Shown: positions 1 to 6,580 of the stretch, piece by piece | Position numbering within the stretch: the first letter of the stretch is position 1 | Layout: every line of letters begins with the position of its first letter | Assembly (NCBI GenBank): GCA_021835265.1 | Contig: JAKBQK010000338.1 | Span: 1 to 7,447 of the forward strand | Origin: Thermoplasmata archaeon | Lineage (GTDB): Archaea > Thermoplasmatota > Thermoplasmata > Thermoplasmatales > Thermoplasmataceae | DNA: 7,447 nt | Reading direction: 5' to 3' | Made by a program: the position numbers and the translations under genes | Notes under the pieces: model-generated | The model's database searches: none | Seen by the model: only the letters and a program-made list of their open reading frames with translations | What the model was told of the DNA's origin: nothing

Positions 1-307
1 GAAAAATTGCCTCAAATTTCTCAATTCCATTTTTTTTCATATAATTTTCAAGGTTTCTGTTGGGTCTTGCCTCGAACCATTTCTCCAGATACTTTCCAGG
101 GTTATTTCCAATGCCTGAATCTATCAGGTAATGCTTATCGTCCATAGAAATTACACATATATTGCAGTTAAGGCTTATTCTGTAATTATCATTCGGCTGA
201 AATTCTTTTGACCATACATTCTTAGGCGTAACTCCGAAAGCAGCCCCCGGATCAAGAGAAAATGTTCCATCATTTATAACATCGAATCTTGTAGTTTCTG
301 ACTCCAT
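1..307 (-). CDS. MBL-fold metallo-hydrolase, N-terminal part (cut by window edge)
   Basis: An open frame reads from the ATG at 307-305 to the window edge, about 102 residues, with no stop. It shows the entry of a metallo-beta-lactamase superfamily hydrolase of the lactonase-like group: an early GTFSLDPGAAFGVTPK stretch, then NVWSKEF, NCNICVISMDDKHYLIDSGIGN (the DxGIG turn after the first beta hairpin), and GIEKFEAIF. In this family that last segment runs directly into the metal-binding HxHxDH motif, which should lie just outside the window. Substrate cannot be told: lactones, esters, thioesters and phosphoesters are all possible. A GGGTGA ribosome-binding site (318-323) lies 10 nt before the start. 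The gene follows sat on the same strand but is separated by 272 bp, so it is probably a separate transcript. Confidence 0.8.
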   Translation of the reverse strand, partial: MESETTRFDVINDGTFSLDPGAAFGVTPKNVWSKEFQPNDNYRISLNCNICVISMDDKHYLIDSGIGNNPGKYLEKWFEARPNRNLENYMKKNGIEKFEAIF

Positions 308-521
308 GTTAGATTATTCACCCAAAGACTTAATTCTTTCCTTTCACCTTAATCTATGGATAGTCAAAACGTGATAGATAAAAAACCAAGAGACAATGAC
401 CACGCCTAGTCAGAAAAAAATTAGTGATTTAACAATTCGCGCCTCTAAATGGATGGAGAAATGTAAAATAGATTAGTATTACATTAATAAAGAGGGGATT
501 GATTCTATAAACGAAGAAAGG

Positions 522-533
522 AGAAAAAAGAAT
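522..533 (-). terminator. T-rich candidate terminator after sat
   Basis: On the minus strand this reads as a pyrimidine tract with six consecutive T (524-529), about 50 nt beyond the sat stop codon. Archaeal termination commonly uses such T tracts without a hairpin. The rest of 308-579 holds no gene I can support; the promoter of the leftmost gene must lie there, and a T/A-rich element around 377-386 is the best but weak box A candidate. Confidence 0.35.
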
Positions 534-579
534 TCCTGGAGTCTCTGACTAGTTTCTCGTGAGATTTCTTAATTATACA

Positions 580-1776
580 TTAACATGAGATAGTTGAATC
601 TGCTTGAACTTCCCCATTATTCGTGGAGGTTTCTACACATCTCCCGGAATTTTGTCCATTAGATCTTATTTCGAGGATTCTATGATAAACTTCACTTCTC
701 ATTTCATAGGACATGGGTGCTTTATTTTCAAGGAATAAGGATCTTATTTTGGTTCCGCTAAAGTGTATTTTTTCACCTTCATCATGAGGACAAATATCAT
801 CATTGGAGATTTCCCTACATGTCTTACAATAGTAGGCTTCCTTAAGGAAAATGGGTACTATGCCTATGTCCCTAAACTGACTCACATATTCTTTTGCAGC
901 ATAAGGATGATAAAAGGAACCAACCCCTGCGTGATCTCTTCCTATAACAAAGTGTGTGCATCCCATGTTCTTTCTCATAATCATATGGATTAATGCTTCC
1001 CTTGGCCCTGCATATTGCATCTCGTATATAAGTGGCAAAAGAATTGTTCTTCTTTTTGGTAAATACTTATCAAGATAAATGTTGTAAGATTCAAATATTT
1101 CCTGATCTGAAAAGTCTCCCCATTTCTTTGGCCCCAAAACAGGGTTTATGAGCAATGCATCAGTAGATAGTAATGCATGTTTATGCAGGAATTCATGTCC
1201 TCTATGAGGTGGATTTCTCGTTTGAAATGCGGTTACAGATTTAAACCTCCTGGCTTTAAACAATTTCCTCAGCGTTTCTGGAACTGGTTGCTTTGTGGAG
1301 AAATGATTTGTATTTAATGAAATTCCCAATAATTTGCCAGAAATAAATCTATTTCCCTTAAGTTGTGTATTCATAACTCCAGGGTGAACATTACTTGTAG
1401 TTCCAAAAATTTTAAAGCAATATTCCCTCATATTCAAAGAAAATCTCTCGTCAACCTTCAATAGAGCGACATCTTTGCCGTCAAATTCAAGGATGATCTC
1501 ATCCCCATGCTTGATGCGAATTGATTTTTCATCATTTTCTGGAAGAAGTACAGGAATTGACCATGGTAATCCGTTAGGTAATCTCCCAGAATTGGCTATT
1601 TCCATTGTTTCCTCAAGGTTATGAAATGAGTTAACAGGACTTAGGATCCCATGCTTTAACAAGGTAAGGTTTATATATGAACTAATATCGGTTTTTATCC
1701 TGTTATTAATATCTAAATCATGATCCCTTATATCTGGAATGTTTATCATTCTTCCTCCATGATATGGCGGAATCAT
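580..1776 (-). CDS. sat: ATP sulfurylase (sulfate adenylyltransferase), 398 aa
   Basis: Cytoplasmic enzyme that activates sulfate: ATP + sulfate gives APS + pyrophosphate. Residues 1-170 form the N-terminal PUA-like region, opening with MIPPYHGGR as is typical of the family. The catalytic domain carries QTRNPPHRGHE (185-195), the nucleotide-binding GRDHAG (279-284) and GTKIR (341-345). Cys317, Cys320, Cys329 and His331 form a CxxC...CxH cluster matching the zinc site of the Thermus-type enzymes. There is no fused APS kinase domain. About 28 polar residues follow the last family-like helix and look non-conserved. The ATG at 1776 is chosen over an in-frame ATG at 1839 because it overlaps the cysH stop as ATGA and places the family's conserved N-terminus first, whereas the longer version would add 21 residues overlapping the reductase. 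It is the second gene of the cysH-sat operon and feeds APS to its partner. Confidence 0.95.
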   Translation of the reverse strand: MIPPYHGGRMINIPDIRDHDLDINNRIKTDISSYINLTLLKHGILSPVNSFHNLEETMEIANSGRLPNGLPWSIPVLLPENDEKSIRIKHGDEIILEFDGKDVALLKVDERFSLNMREYCFKIFGTTSNVHPGVMNTQLKGNRFISGKLLGISLNTNHFSTKQPVPETLRKLFKARRFKSVTAFQTRNPPHRGHEFLHKHALLSTDALLINPVLGPKKWGDFSDQEIFESYNIYLDKYLPKRRTILLPLIYEMQYAGPREALIHMIMRKNMGCTHFVIGRDHAGVGSFYHPYAAKEYVSQFRDIGIVPIFLKEAYYCKTCREISNDDICPHDEGEKIHFSGTKIRSLFLENKAPMSYEMRSEVYHRILEIRSNGQNSGRCVETSTNNGEVQADSTISC

Positions 1777-2462
1777 CTTGTTCCCTTCATTCTTGAGATA
1801 TGTATGCCACATTCTTTGGAACCATTTTCCCACCACCACCTTCCATCTCTTTCGGATTCGCCATCATAAACTGGCCTTGTGCACGGCTGACAACCTATAC
1901 TTTTGTATCCTTTGCTGTAAAGCTTGTTAGATGGTATTTTCAACCGTTCAATAGCATCCCTCACATTCTTCTGTGTCCAATTTATGATAGGATTAATCTT
2001 CATCATTCCGCCATTATTTTCAAACATCGATGATCTATTACGCTCCTCTGTTTGTTCAGATCTGATACCAGAAATCCATGCCTTTTTACCAGATAAAAGT
2101 TTCAAAAGTGGATCAACTTTCCTGATTCTGCAACACAATTTCCTATACTCAACATTATCATAAAACAACATGGGACCATATTGGTAGAGCATTAACTTCA
2201 GTGAGTCTTCTTCTGGAACTATATAATTGAGTTTTATTCCGTAGTGCCTGGAAGCTTCGTTGATAAACTCATATGTTTCTGGGTTCAATCTACCTGTGTC
2301 AATTGTATAAACGTCAATTCCAAGATTATTCCTTGAAATGCAATCCAGTATTATCATATCTTCGTTGCTAAAACTGCATAAAAATACAATATTGGTCCCA
2401 AATGTTTTCTTTGCATCGCCTAGGACTCTAAACAGTGACTCATCTCCCACCACCAGCTCCAT
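1773..2462 (-). CDS. cysH: Assimilatory APS reductase, [4Fe-4S] type, 229 aa
   Basis: Reduces adenylylsulfate to sulfite and AMP, normally with thioredoxin-like donors. Visible landmarks are the P-loop-like CSFSNED (29-35), TIDTGRLNPETYEF (53-66), SGIRSEQTEERN (131-142), GRWWWE (207-212) and the C-terminal catalytic cysteine in KECGIH (Cys218). Two cysteine pairs, Cys110-Cys111 and Cys191-x2-Cys194, are the ligands of the [4Fe-4S] cluster that marks enzymes using APS; PAPS-only enzymes usually lack them. This fits the absence of an APS kinase here. No thioredoxin domain is fused, so the electron donor is encoded elsewhere. Length is normal for the family. An AGGAG ribosome-binding site sits 4 nt before the ATG. 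The stop overlaps the sat start (ATGA), implying translational coupling. The operon is divergent from the comA-like gene. Preference for APS over PAPS is inferred from the cysteines. Confidence 0.93.
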   Translation of the reverse strand: MELVVGDESLFRVLGDAKKTFGTNIVFLCSFSNEDMIILDCISRNNLGIDVYTIDTGRLNPETYEFINEASRHYGIKLNYIVPEEDSLKLMLYQYGPMLFYDNVEYRKLCCRIRKVDPLLKLLSGKKAWISGIRSEQTEERNRSSMFENNGGMMKINPIINWTQKNVRDAIERLKIPSNKLYSKGYKSIGCQPCTRPVYDGESERDGRWWWENGSKECGIHISRMKGTR

Positions 2463-2524
2463 AATGCTCCTATTTTAATCTCAATAATATGCTTATACTT
2501 AGTTGATTTATATGCATTTTTTAC
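2463..2524. promoter_or_regulatory. Divergent promoter region of cysH-sat and comA-wHTH
   Basis: These 62 bp separate two divergent start codons. A minus-strand box A candidate (CATATAAAT, about 2506-2514) would place the cysH start of transcription near 2484, leaving a short leader with AGGAG at 2467-2471. A plus-strand candidate (CTTATACTT, 2492-2500) would place the comA transcript start near its GTG, giving an almost leaderless message. The hexamer ATATGC occurs twice in direct orientation, at 2487-2492 and 2510-2515, 23 bp apart, and the second copy overlaps the palindrome ATGCAT. These are candidate operator half-sites, perhaps for the winged-helix domain of the neighbouring protein, but such short AT-rich matches can arise by chance. 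Confidence 0.5.
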
Positions 2525-3550
2525 GTGTTTAACAAAAAAATAATACCTTTGCCTGCATATTATTCGATGGAAATTCAACATTTATTTGGCACAGACATTT
2601 CTGGTGCAGAATACGAGATTGCTCAAGGAATTGGTAAAACAATGGTAATAGACAGGTTGTCAAATGATTTGAATATAATGAAGACGGTTTCTCCTTTTAT
2701 CACGTATGTTAAGATAGGATGGGGGCTTGCTTTTCTGATTGAAAGGGAAGAACTTACCAGACGTCTATCATACATTAAAAGTTTAGGGATAGGGGTAAGC
2801 AACGGGGGAACTTTCCTTGAAACATGTTACGTGAAAGGTAAATTTGAAATGGGTCTGAAATTATTAAAAGATTCGGGATTTAATTATCTTGAAGTAAGCG
2901 AAGGTGTCTGCAATATTCCCAGAAGAGAGAGAAAAATAGCTACAGAATTTGCCAGTTCGAATGAGATTACTTTAATAATGGAAGTAGGGAAAAAGAGGAA
3001 AACGGAGCAGTTCACTCTCAGAGAAACTCTTGATAAAATAAACGAAATCATGGAATTCGATCCGGACATTATAATTATAGAGGGAAGAGAGACGGGTAAA
3101 GGGGTGGAAATCTATGATGATCTAGGTAATATAAAATGGGATTGGGTTGAAGCCATTTTGGAAAATACCAATATTAAAAAGATAATGTTTGAAGCGCCTG
3201 TTGAAAAACAACAAATAGAACTCATATTGAGGTATGGAAACAAAGTCAATCTAGGAAACATTGCCATGGAATCAATTGCCTCCCTTGCGAGTCAGCGCCT
3301 AGCACTACGTGGAGACACTTTCAGCATGGATCGACATATTGAATTGTATGAAGGTAGCCCTGCTACAAAATTCGTCCTCCACATCATTAAAAATTCAATA
3401 AAGATAGATCAGGGAAGTTTGATAAAGGTAACAGGGTTGAGTAGAAGAACAGTTCAAAATGCCCTATTAGAATTACAGAAGGCAAATCTGGTTCAGGAAA
3501 ATAATGATATGCGGGATTTGAGGAGGAAGATTTACTCACTTAAAGGATGA
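2525..3550 (+). CDS. Phosphosulfolactate synthase (ComA-like) with C-terminal winged-helix domain, 341 aa
   Basis: Residues about 35-268 match the ComA TIM-barrel family, which joins sulfite to phosphoenolpyruvate to make (R)-phosphosulfolactate. Landmarks: VKIGWG (62-67), NGGTFLE (93-99), SEG (125-127), EVGKK (153-157, holding the lysine thought catalytic in the family), IIEGRETGKG (184-193), FEAP (222-225), NLGNIA (242-247) and LRGDTF (261-266), which is where ordinary ComA proteins of about 250 residues end. Here the frame continues into a winged helix-turn-helix (about 282-341): helices around LHIIKNS and DQGSLIKVTG, a recognition helix SRRTVQNALLELQKANLV, and a basic wing RDLRRKIYSL. The loop usually reading DKG or DNG is DRL (43-45), so activity may be altered. 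The GTG start fits a near-leaderless transcript; an in-frame ATG at 2567 would remove only 14 non-conserved residues. Family membership is firm; catalysis, DNA binding and sulfite sensing are inferences. Confidence 0.9.
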   Translation: MFNKKIIPLPAYYSMEIQHLFGTDISGAEYEIAQGIGKTMVIDRLSNDLNIMKTVSPFITYVKIGWGLAFLIEREELTRRLSYIKSLGIGVSNGGTFLETCYVKGKFEMGLKLLKDSGFNYLEVSEGVCNIPRRERKIATEFASSNEITLIMEVGKKRKTEQFTLRETLDKINEIMEFDPDIIIIEGRETGKGVEIYDDLGNIKWDWVEAILENTNIKKIMFEAPVEKQQIELILRYGNKVNLGNIAMESIASLASQRLALRGDTFSMDRHIELYEGSPATKFVLHIIKNSIKIDQGSLIKVTGLSRRTVQNALLELQKANLVQENNDMRDLRRKIYSLKG

Positions 3551-3625
3551 GTTTTAATTCATGCTATAGATAGTTCAATAACGGAATAGAAAGCTACGTT
3601 TGGGAAATTCCGGTGTGTCAGCTAG

Positions 3626-4150
3626 TCAATTCGCACTCGCTTGCCGTTTAAGGAATACAATGTGATGATGTGGAAAGATTTTGACAAGGTCGAGGAATCG
3701 TAAGCAGATAAGTTAGGAGTTTTGAAGAGAAAAATTCTAACATTCTCGGGCATGATAAACCCGAAAACGGCCATGAACATCAGGATGGGAGAATTCGCCT
3801 GAACTATGTCAGATGTGTTTAACGCCATAATCTTCCAAAGATTTTTACCGTTCTGACAAAACGTGGAGAAGGAAAAAAGATGCGAATCACAATTGACAAT
3901 GATAGACACCACTATCCAAAATTGCTCCTCCCCTGATTGAGAAACATAAAGAGTCGTTGTTTTTTGCTAATTTCAACCATACTCTCATGACTAAATCTTA
4001 TAAAATGTGTAAGTTTACTCTTGAAAAGATCTGGAATATATAGTTGGTATTTCCCCGATGTTAAAAGGAAGCATAAAGGTAACTGCCTGGCAATTGCAGT
4101 TAGGATGTAGAGAGGGGATGAATCACCTAAGCTTTTGTCAAATGATAAGA
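3626..4150 (+). pseudogene. Decayed IS630-family transposase relic
   Basis: No open gene fits this gap, but one plus-strand frame (codons starting 3626, 3629 and so on) shows a degenerate IS630/Tc1-type DDE transposase interrupted by many stops. Recognisable parts, in order: KLGVLKRKILTFSGMINP near 3710 (the family's strand-rich RxxVxGxINPxTG region), FNAIIFQRFLPF near 3800, LTMIDTTIQ at 3893-3919 (the second catalytic Asp, normally in a DNARxH motif) and QPYSHD with NV at 3974-4009 (normally PYSPDLNPIExVW). The Asp at 3905 lies about the right distance from the expected last Glu for a DD34E enzyme, although that codon is lost in a one-codon deletion. Stops replace several positions, including the Trp after NV. 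The N-terminal helix-turn-helix and first Asp are not seen. No terminal inverted repeats were found, so the ends are approximate; the frame stays partly open to about 4219, inside the next gene's end. Confidence 0.7.
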
Positions 4151-4213
4151 AGAGTGCATGCAATAATACTCATTGTCATGTATGGCCAGCGCAAATCGTG
4201 TATAATTCCACAA

Positions 4214-5191
4214 TCATAATGGAAACTCTGATAGAGTACTATAATGGGAAAGATCATCTACCTCCATCAGATAATTGAGATGATGATTTCTTCTCGGTAG
4301 GTTCCAGTTTTTGTTTAACCCTTCCAGAAAGCTTTGTGTTGCCTGTCTTTCAACGATAAAATAGTTGAAGAGTGTGCCATTTTCACACCTAAGACCAAAA
4401 AAAATAGCTCCGCAATAATTCTTAATTACATTAACATAAAAATCAGAAAAGAATTTTGATTTTACATTCATCTCAACTAGATGTTCTGACTCATCTATAA
4501 CAGTGAAAAGAGAATCACCATAGATTCCCGGGTGATCCATTCGCCAGACTAAACTGTCCATTTCATCATCTACAAATTGTTTGGGAATAAAAGTGCCATT
4601 GTTTTTGAATATTCCCTGATTCTCTGATGTAATTTCCTCCTTACTGAGGAGCCACTTAGTCTTAACTAAAACAAGATTGTTTCTTAAATTCCCAAAGGAA
4701 AGATACAAATTCAATAAATATGGAATGTTGCTTGGATTCGACCCATAATGAACAATGCTCCTTTCATAAGGTTCATCTTCTGCAATGAAATCCATAATCC
4801 TGTCGCTAACCTTTTGGGACTGGCTCTTGTGGAATTCAATGCTAACATAAACGTTTCCAGCCCTTTGAAACGTCACAGGTGAAACCCTGCATCCGGGTAT
4901 ACTGTTGATATCATCATAGAACTTCCCCTGAAAGTCTGGGATAGACATTCTAATTATATTCGAGGATGAGAGAGGATCGAACTGCATCTTTTCAAGACTG
5001 CTGTGGGTTTTAAGTAACTCCTTTTCCCTATTAGTTAACTCCTGCTTGATCCTCCTATAGAAGAACCATTTTCCACTTTCTCTTCCTATGAGGTGGAAGT
5101 GATCCTGCTCCCCCAACCGTATATCACCAATTTTCAGGAATTTCGGATGAACTGCATGAAGTTCCAATACTACACAGTTCTGAAGAATCAT
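4214..5191 (-). CDS. Protein of unknown function, paralogue of the upstream gene, 325 aa
   Basis: I do not recognise a named family. It is a soluble-looking protein with no signal peptide, membrane segment or clear helix-turn-helix. The central motif (FHKSQSQKVSDRI, 120-132) aligns without gaps with FHEGRSQDISDLI at the same residue numbers of the upstream protein; the preceding strand (AGNVYVSIE versus DGRLFIDLR) and SIPDF...SIPG region also match. A second, weaker beta-rich half (about 160-300) includes SEHLVEMNVKSKFFSDF. It starts 4 nt after the upstream stop and has an AGGTGAT ribosome-binding site, so the two are co-transcribed and probably work together. A remote link to the HTH-less sensory halves of archaeal Bat/HTH-10 type regulators is possible but is a guess. 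Its 3' end borders the transposon relic; the length equals its paralogue's, so it appears intact. Confidence 0.8.
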   Translation of the reverse strand: MILQNCVVLELHAVHPKFLKIGDIRLGEQDHFHLIGRESGKWFFYRRIKQELTNREKELLKTHSSLEKMQFDPLSSSNIIRMSIPDFQGKFYDDINSIPGCRVSPVTFQRAGNVYVSIEFHKSQSQKVSDRIMDFIAEDEPYERSIVHYGSNPSNIPYLLNLYLSFGNLRNNLVLVKTKWLLSKEEITSENQGIFKNNGTFIPKQFVDDEMDSLVWRMDHPGIYGDSLFTVIDESEHLVEMNVKSKFFSDFYVNVIKNYCGAIFFGLRCENGTLFNYFIVERQATQSFLEGLNKNWNLPRRNHHLNYLMEVDDLSHYSTLSEFPL

Positions 5192-5195
5192 CTGA

Positions 5196-6161
5196 TTATA
5201 TCACCTGTTCCTTCACTGTACTTGCATAACCTATGCTATTAATCAGGTCCTCACGGTATTCCTGCACACTGAGTAACCTAACAGGATGTTTATCTGTCTC
5301 CAATCTAATACCGGAAATTATTCGAATAAAATCATTTGCTTGTTCTGTATGAATGAAAACCGAAACTACCAGTCTGCCTTCGTGGACTGACAGAAAGTGC
5401 GTTAACCGTAATATTGAATTATTATTGCCAACGTTCCTTATTTCCTGTAATATGGGATTATTTCCCCATGTTTCGTATATATTATCCTTCTCGGAAATGG
5501 TTATGAGATCATCTTCCTTCTTAATAGGAGATTTTGAGAATATCAACGCTCGATAATTAGGACCGGGTTTTTTTTCAATCTCTGCTATGCTGTCATTTGA
5601 TGATAAGTATCTCTCAATGGGATCTCGATTAAATGCAGGAATAGAATAGATAATCAATGTGAGCGGAGTCCTTGAGTTCACTTCCTTAAGGAATGATACG
5701 GCACCAGATCTGGGAATAAGGGCTTCCAGAGCTATTTTCCGTTCTCCATCACCCCAATAATTCCTGATTAGATCAGAAATGTCTTGGGACCTGCCTTCGT
5801 GGAATCTTAGATCAATGAAGAGTCTTCCATCTTCAAGATAGATATGCTGCATAATCACAGAAGGAATCTCAGTAATTTTATCAATGATAGAAAGCTCGGG
5901 AAATGATTGTGGTGGGATCTTGATCAGCCATGAATCACCTCTATCCAAACCATTGAATATCCTCGGAAAAAGTGCCGTAAATGATTCGTCATTTCGAGAC
6001 TTCTTCATTAACAAGATGAAACTCGTGTGATTGCCAACTTTCTGTGCTAATATTGGGGCATATATTCCGTGTCTTCTGGAGTACTCAAAGAAAGCTGAAT
6101 CTCCCGATATAGATAAGATGCAACGAGTTGCTATCTTATGGTCTACATCTATCCACAACAT
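5196..6161 (-). CDS. Protein of unknown function with internal repeat, 321 aa
   Basis: First gene of a two-gene tandem of paralogues. No family is recognised and no signal peptide, membrane helix, metal-binding cysteine cluster or DNA-binding helix pair stands out. The protein appears to be two units of about 150 residues: EDGRLFIDLRFHEGRSQDISDLI (starting at 110, split here by numbering as strand 110-119 and FH at 120-121) recurs more loosely as HEGRLVVSVFIHTEQANDFI from 260. Each unit seems to end in a strand-helix module, suggesting duplicated alpha/beta ligand-binding or dimerisation domains. The ATG at 6161 has an AGGT-type ribosome-binding site 5 nt upstream and a box A about 26 nt upstream, supporting it as the first codon of the transcript. 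Role unknown; a regulatory or sensory function in an operon with its paralogue is inferred only from the domain layout. Confidence 0.8.
   Translation of the reverse strand: MLWIDVDHKIATRCILSISGDSAFFEYSRRHGIYAPILAQKVGNHTSFILLMKKSRNDESFTALFPRIFNGLDRGDSWLIKIPPQSFPELSIIDKITEIPSVIMQHIYLEDGRLFIDLRFHEGRSQDISDLIRNYWGDGERKIALEALIPRSGAVSFLKEVNSRTPLTLIIYSIPAFNRDPIERYLSSNDSIAEIEKKPGPNYRALIFSKSPIKKEDDLITISEKDNIYETWGNNPILQEIRNVGNNNSILRLTHFLSVHEGRLVVSVFIHTEQANDFIRIISGIRLETDKHPVRLLSVQEYREDLINSIGYASTVKEQVI
5200..5206 (-). promoter_or_regulatory. Strong ribosome-binding site inside the upstream gene's 3' end
   Basis: AGGTGAT on the minus strand, 8 nt before the ATG at 5191, matches the archaeal 16S anti-Shine-Dalgarno well. 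It lies in the last codons of the upstream paralogue (the Gln-Val-Ile end), which supports both the start choice and coupled translation of the pair. Confidence 0.7.
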
Positions 6162-6181
6162 GGTTTACCTACCTTATGTCA

Positions 6182-6192
6182 CATTATAAATT
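6182..6192 (-). promoter_or_regulatory. Box A (TATA) of the tandem paralogue operon
   Basis: AATTTATAATG on the minus strand, preceded by an A-rich segment that could act as BRE. Its centre is about 26 nt before the ATG at 6161, the distance expected if transcription begins at or very near the start codon, as is common in Thermoplasmatales. Confidence 0.55.
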
Positions 6193-6274
6193 TTTTGGTT
6201 GTTTACCTGATTAGTCTGTTGTGATTGATCCACTCATGTAGATTTTGCACCGCTTTTCATAATGAACCACCTCT

Positions 6275-6580
6275 ATGATCCGGCGATCAACGAATGAAGT
6301 GGACAAATGGATGCTGAATAATTATGCGTCCACCGTGTTTGAAAAAAGAGGCGGGGACTTCTGGAATCTCAGAACCTGATGAAACCGCTCTGTTGTCGTG
6401 TCTTGCTCTAGATCAGATGATGAATGCATGTCCGTGGTAGGAAGGGATGCCATATTCATAAACATCATGGAATTGAATTCTTCCAGCGTAATTGATCTCT
6501 ACAGGAAATGCAAAAGGGTGAAGCACAGCTTATGCACTATAAACACCATGGGCATTGCATTACCCGTATACCACTGGTAA
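6275..6580 (+). pseudogene. Probable transposase C-terminal relic (IS4/IS1634-like)
   Basis: One plus-strand frame is open from 6275 to 6580 apart from two consecutive TGA codons at 6377-6382. After these stops the translation reads SRSDDECMSVVGRDAIFINIMEL, followed by VIDLYRKCKRVKHSL. That order (an acidic DDES-like patch, a G..FINxxxL strand, then an IxxLxK...KxS helix) resembles the C-terminal end of archaeal IS4/IS1634-type transposases. The part before the stops (NEVDKWMLNNYAS...) is not clearly matched. No catalytic core and no inverted repeats were found. It could instead be a decayed gene of another family or a chance open frame. Confidence 0.4.

Noticed and set aside
763..993. Plus-strand open frame inside sat
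   Set aside because: Antisense to the conserved ATP sulfurylase catalytic region, which has clear motifs; no promoter or homology suggestion.
1800..2163. Two plus-strand open frames opposite cysH
   Set aside because: Both are shadows of the APS reductase, whose catalytic and cluster cysteines are read on the other strand.
3622..3912. Open frame of 96 codons on the minus strand
   Set aside because: It lies opposite the decayed IS630 transposase, has no ribosome-binding site I can see and no family-like features. It is best explained as the antisense shadow of the relic.
3912..4163. Open frame of 83 codons on the minus strand
   Set aside because: Also antisense to the transposase relic (opposite the PYSHD region), with no domain signal. 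Rejected as a gene.
3551..4220. Terminal inverted repeats for the IS630 relic
   Set aside because: I compared the sequence around 3590-3630 with that around 4170-4215 and found no matching inverted ends, so element boundaries are not claimed.
6398..6580. Small plus-strand gene of 60 codons
   Set aside because: The same frame continues upstream past two stops and resembles a transposase fragment, so it is treated as part of a relic rather than as a small protein gene.
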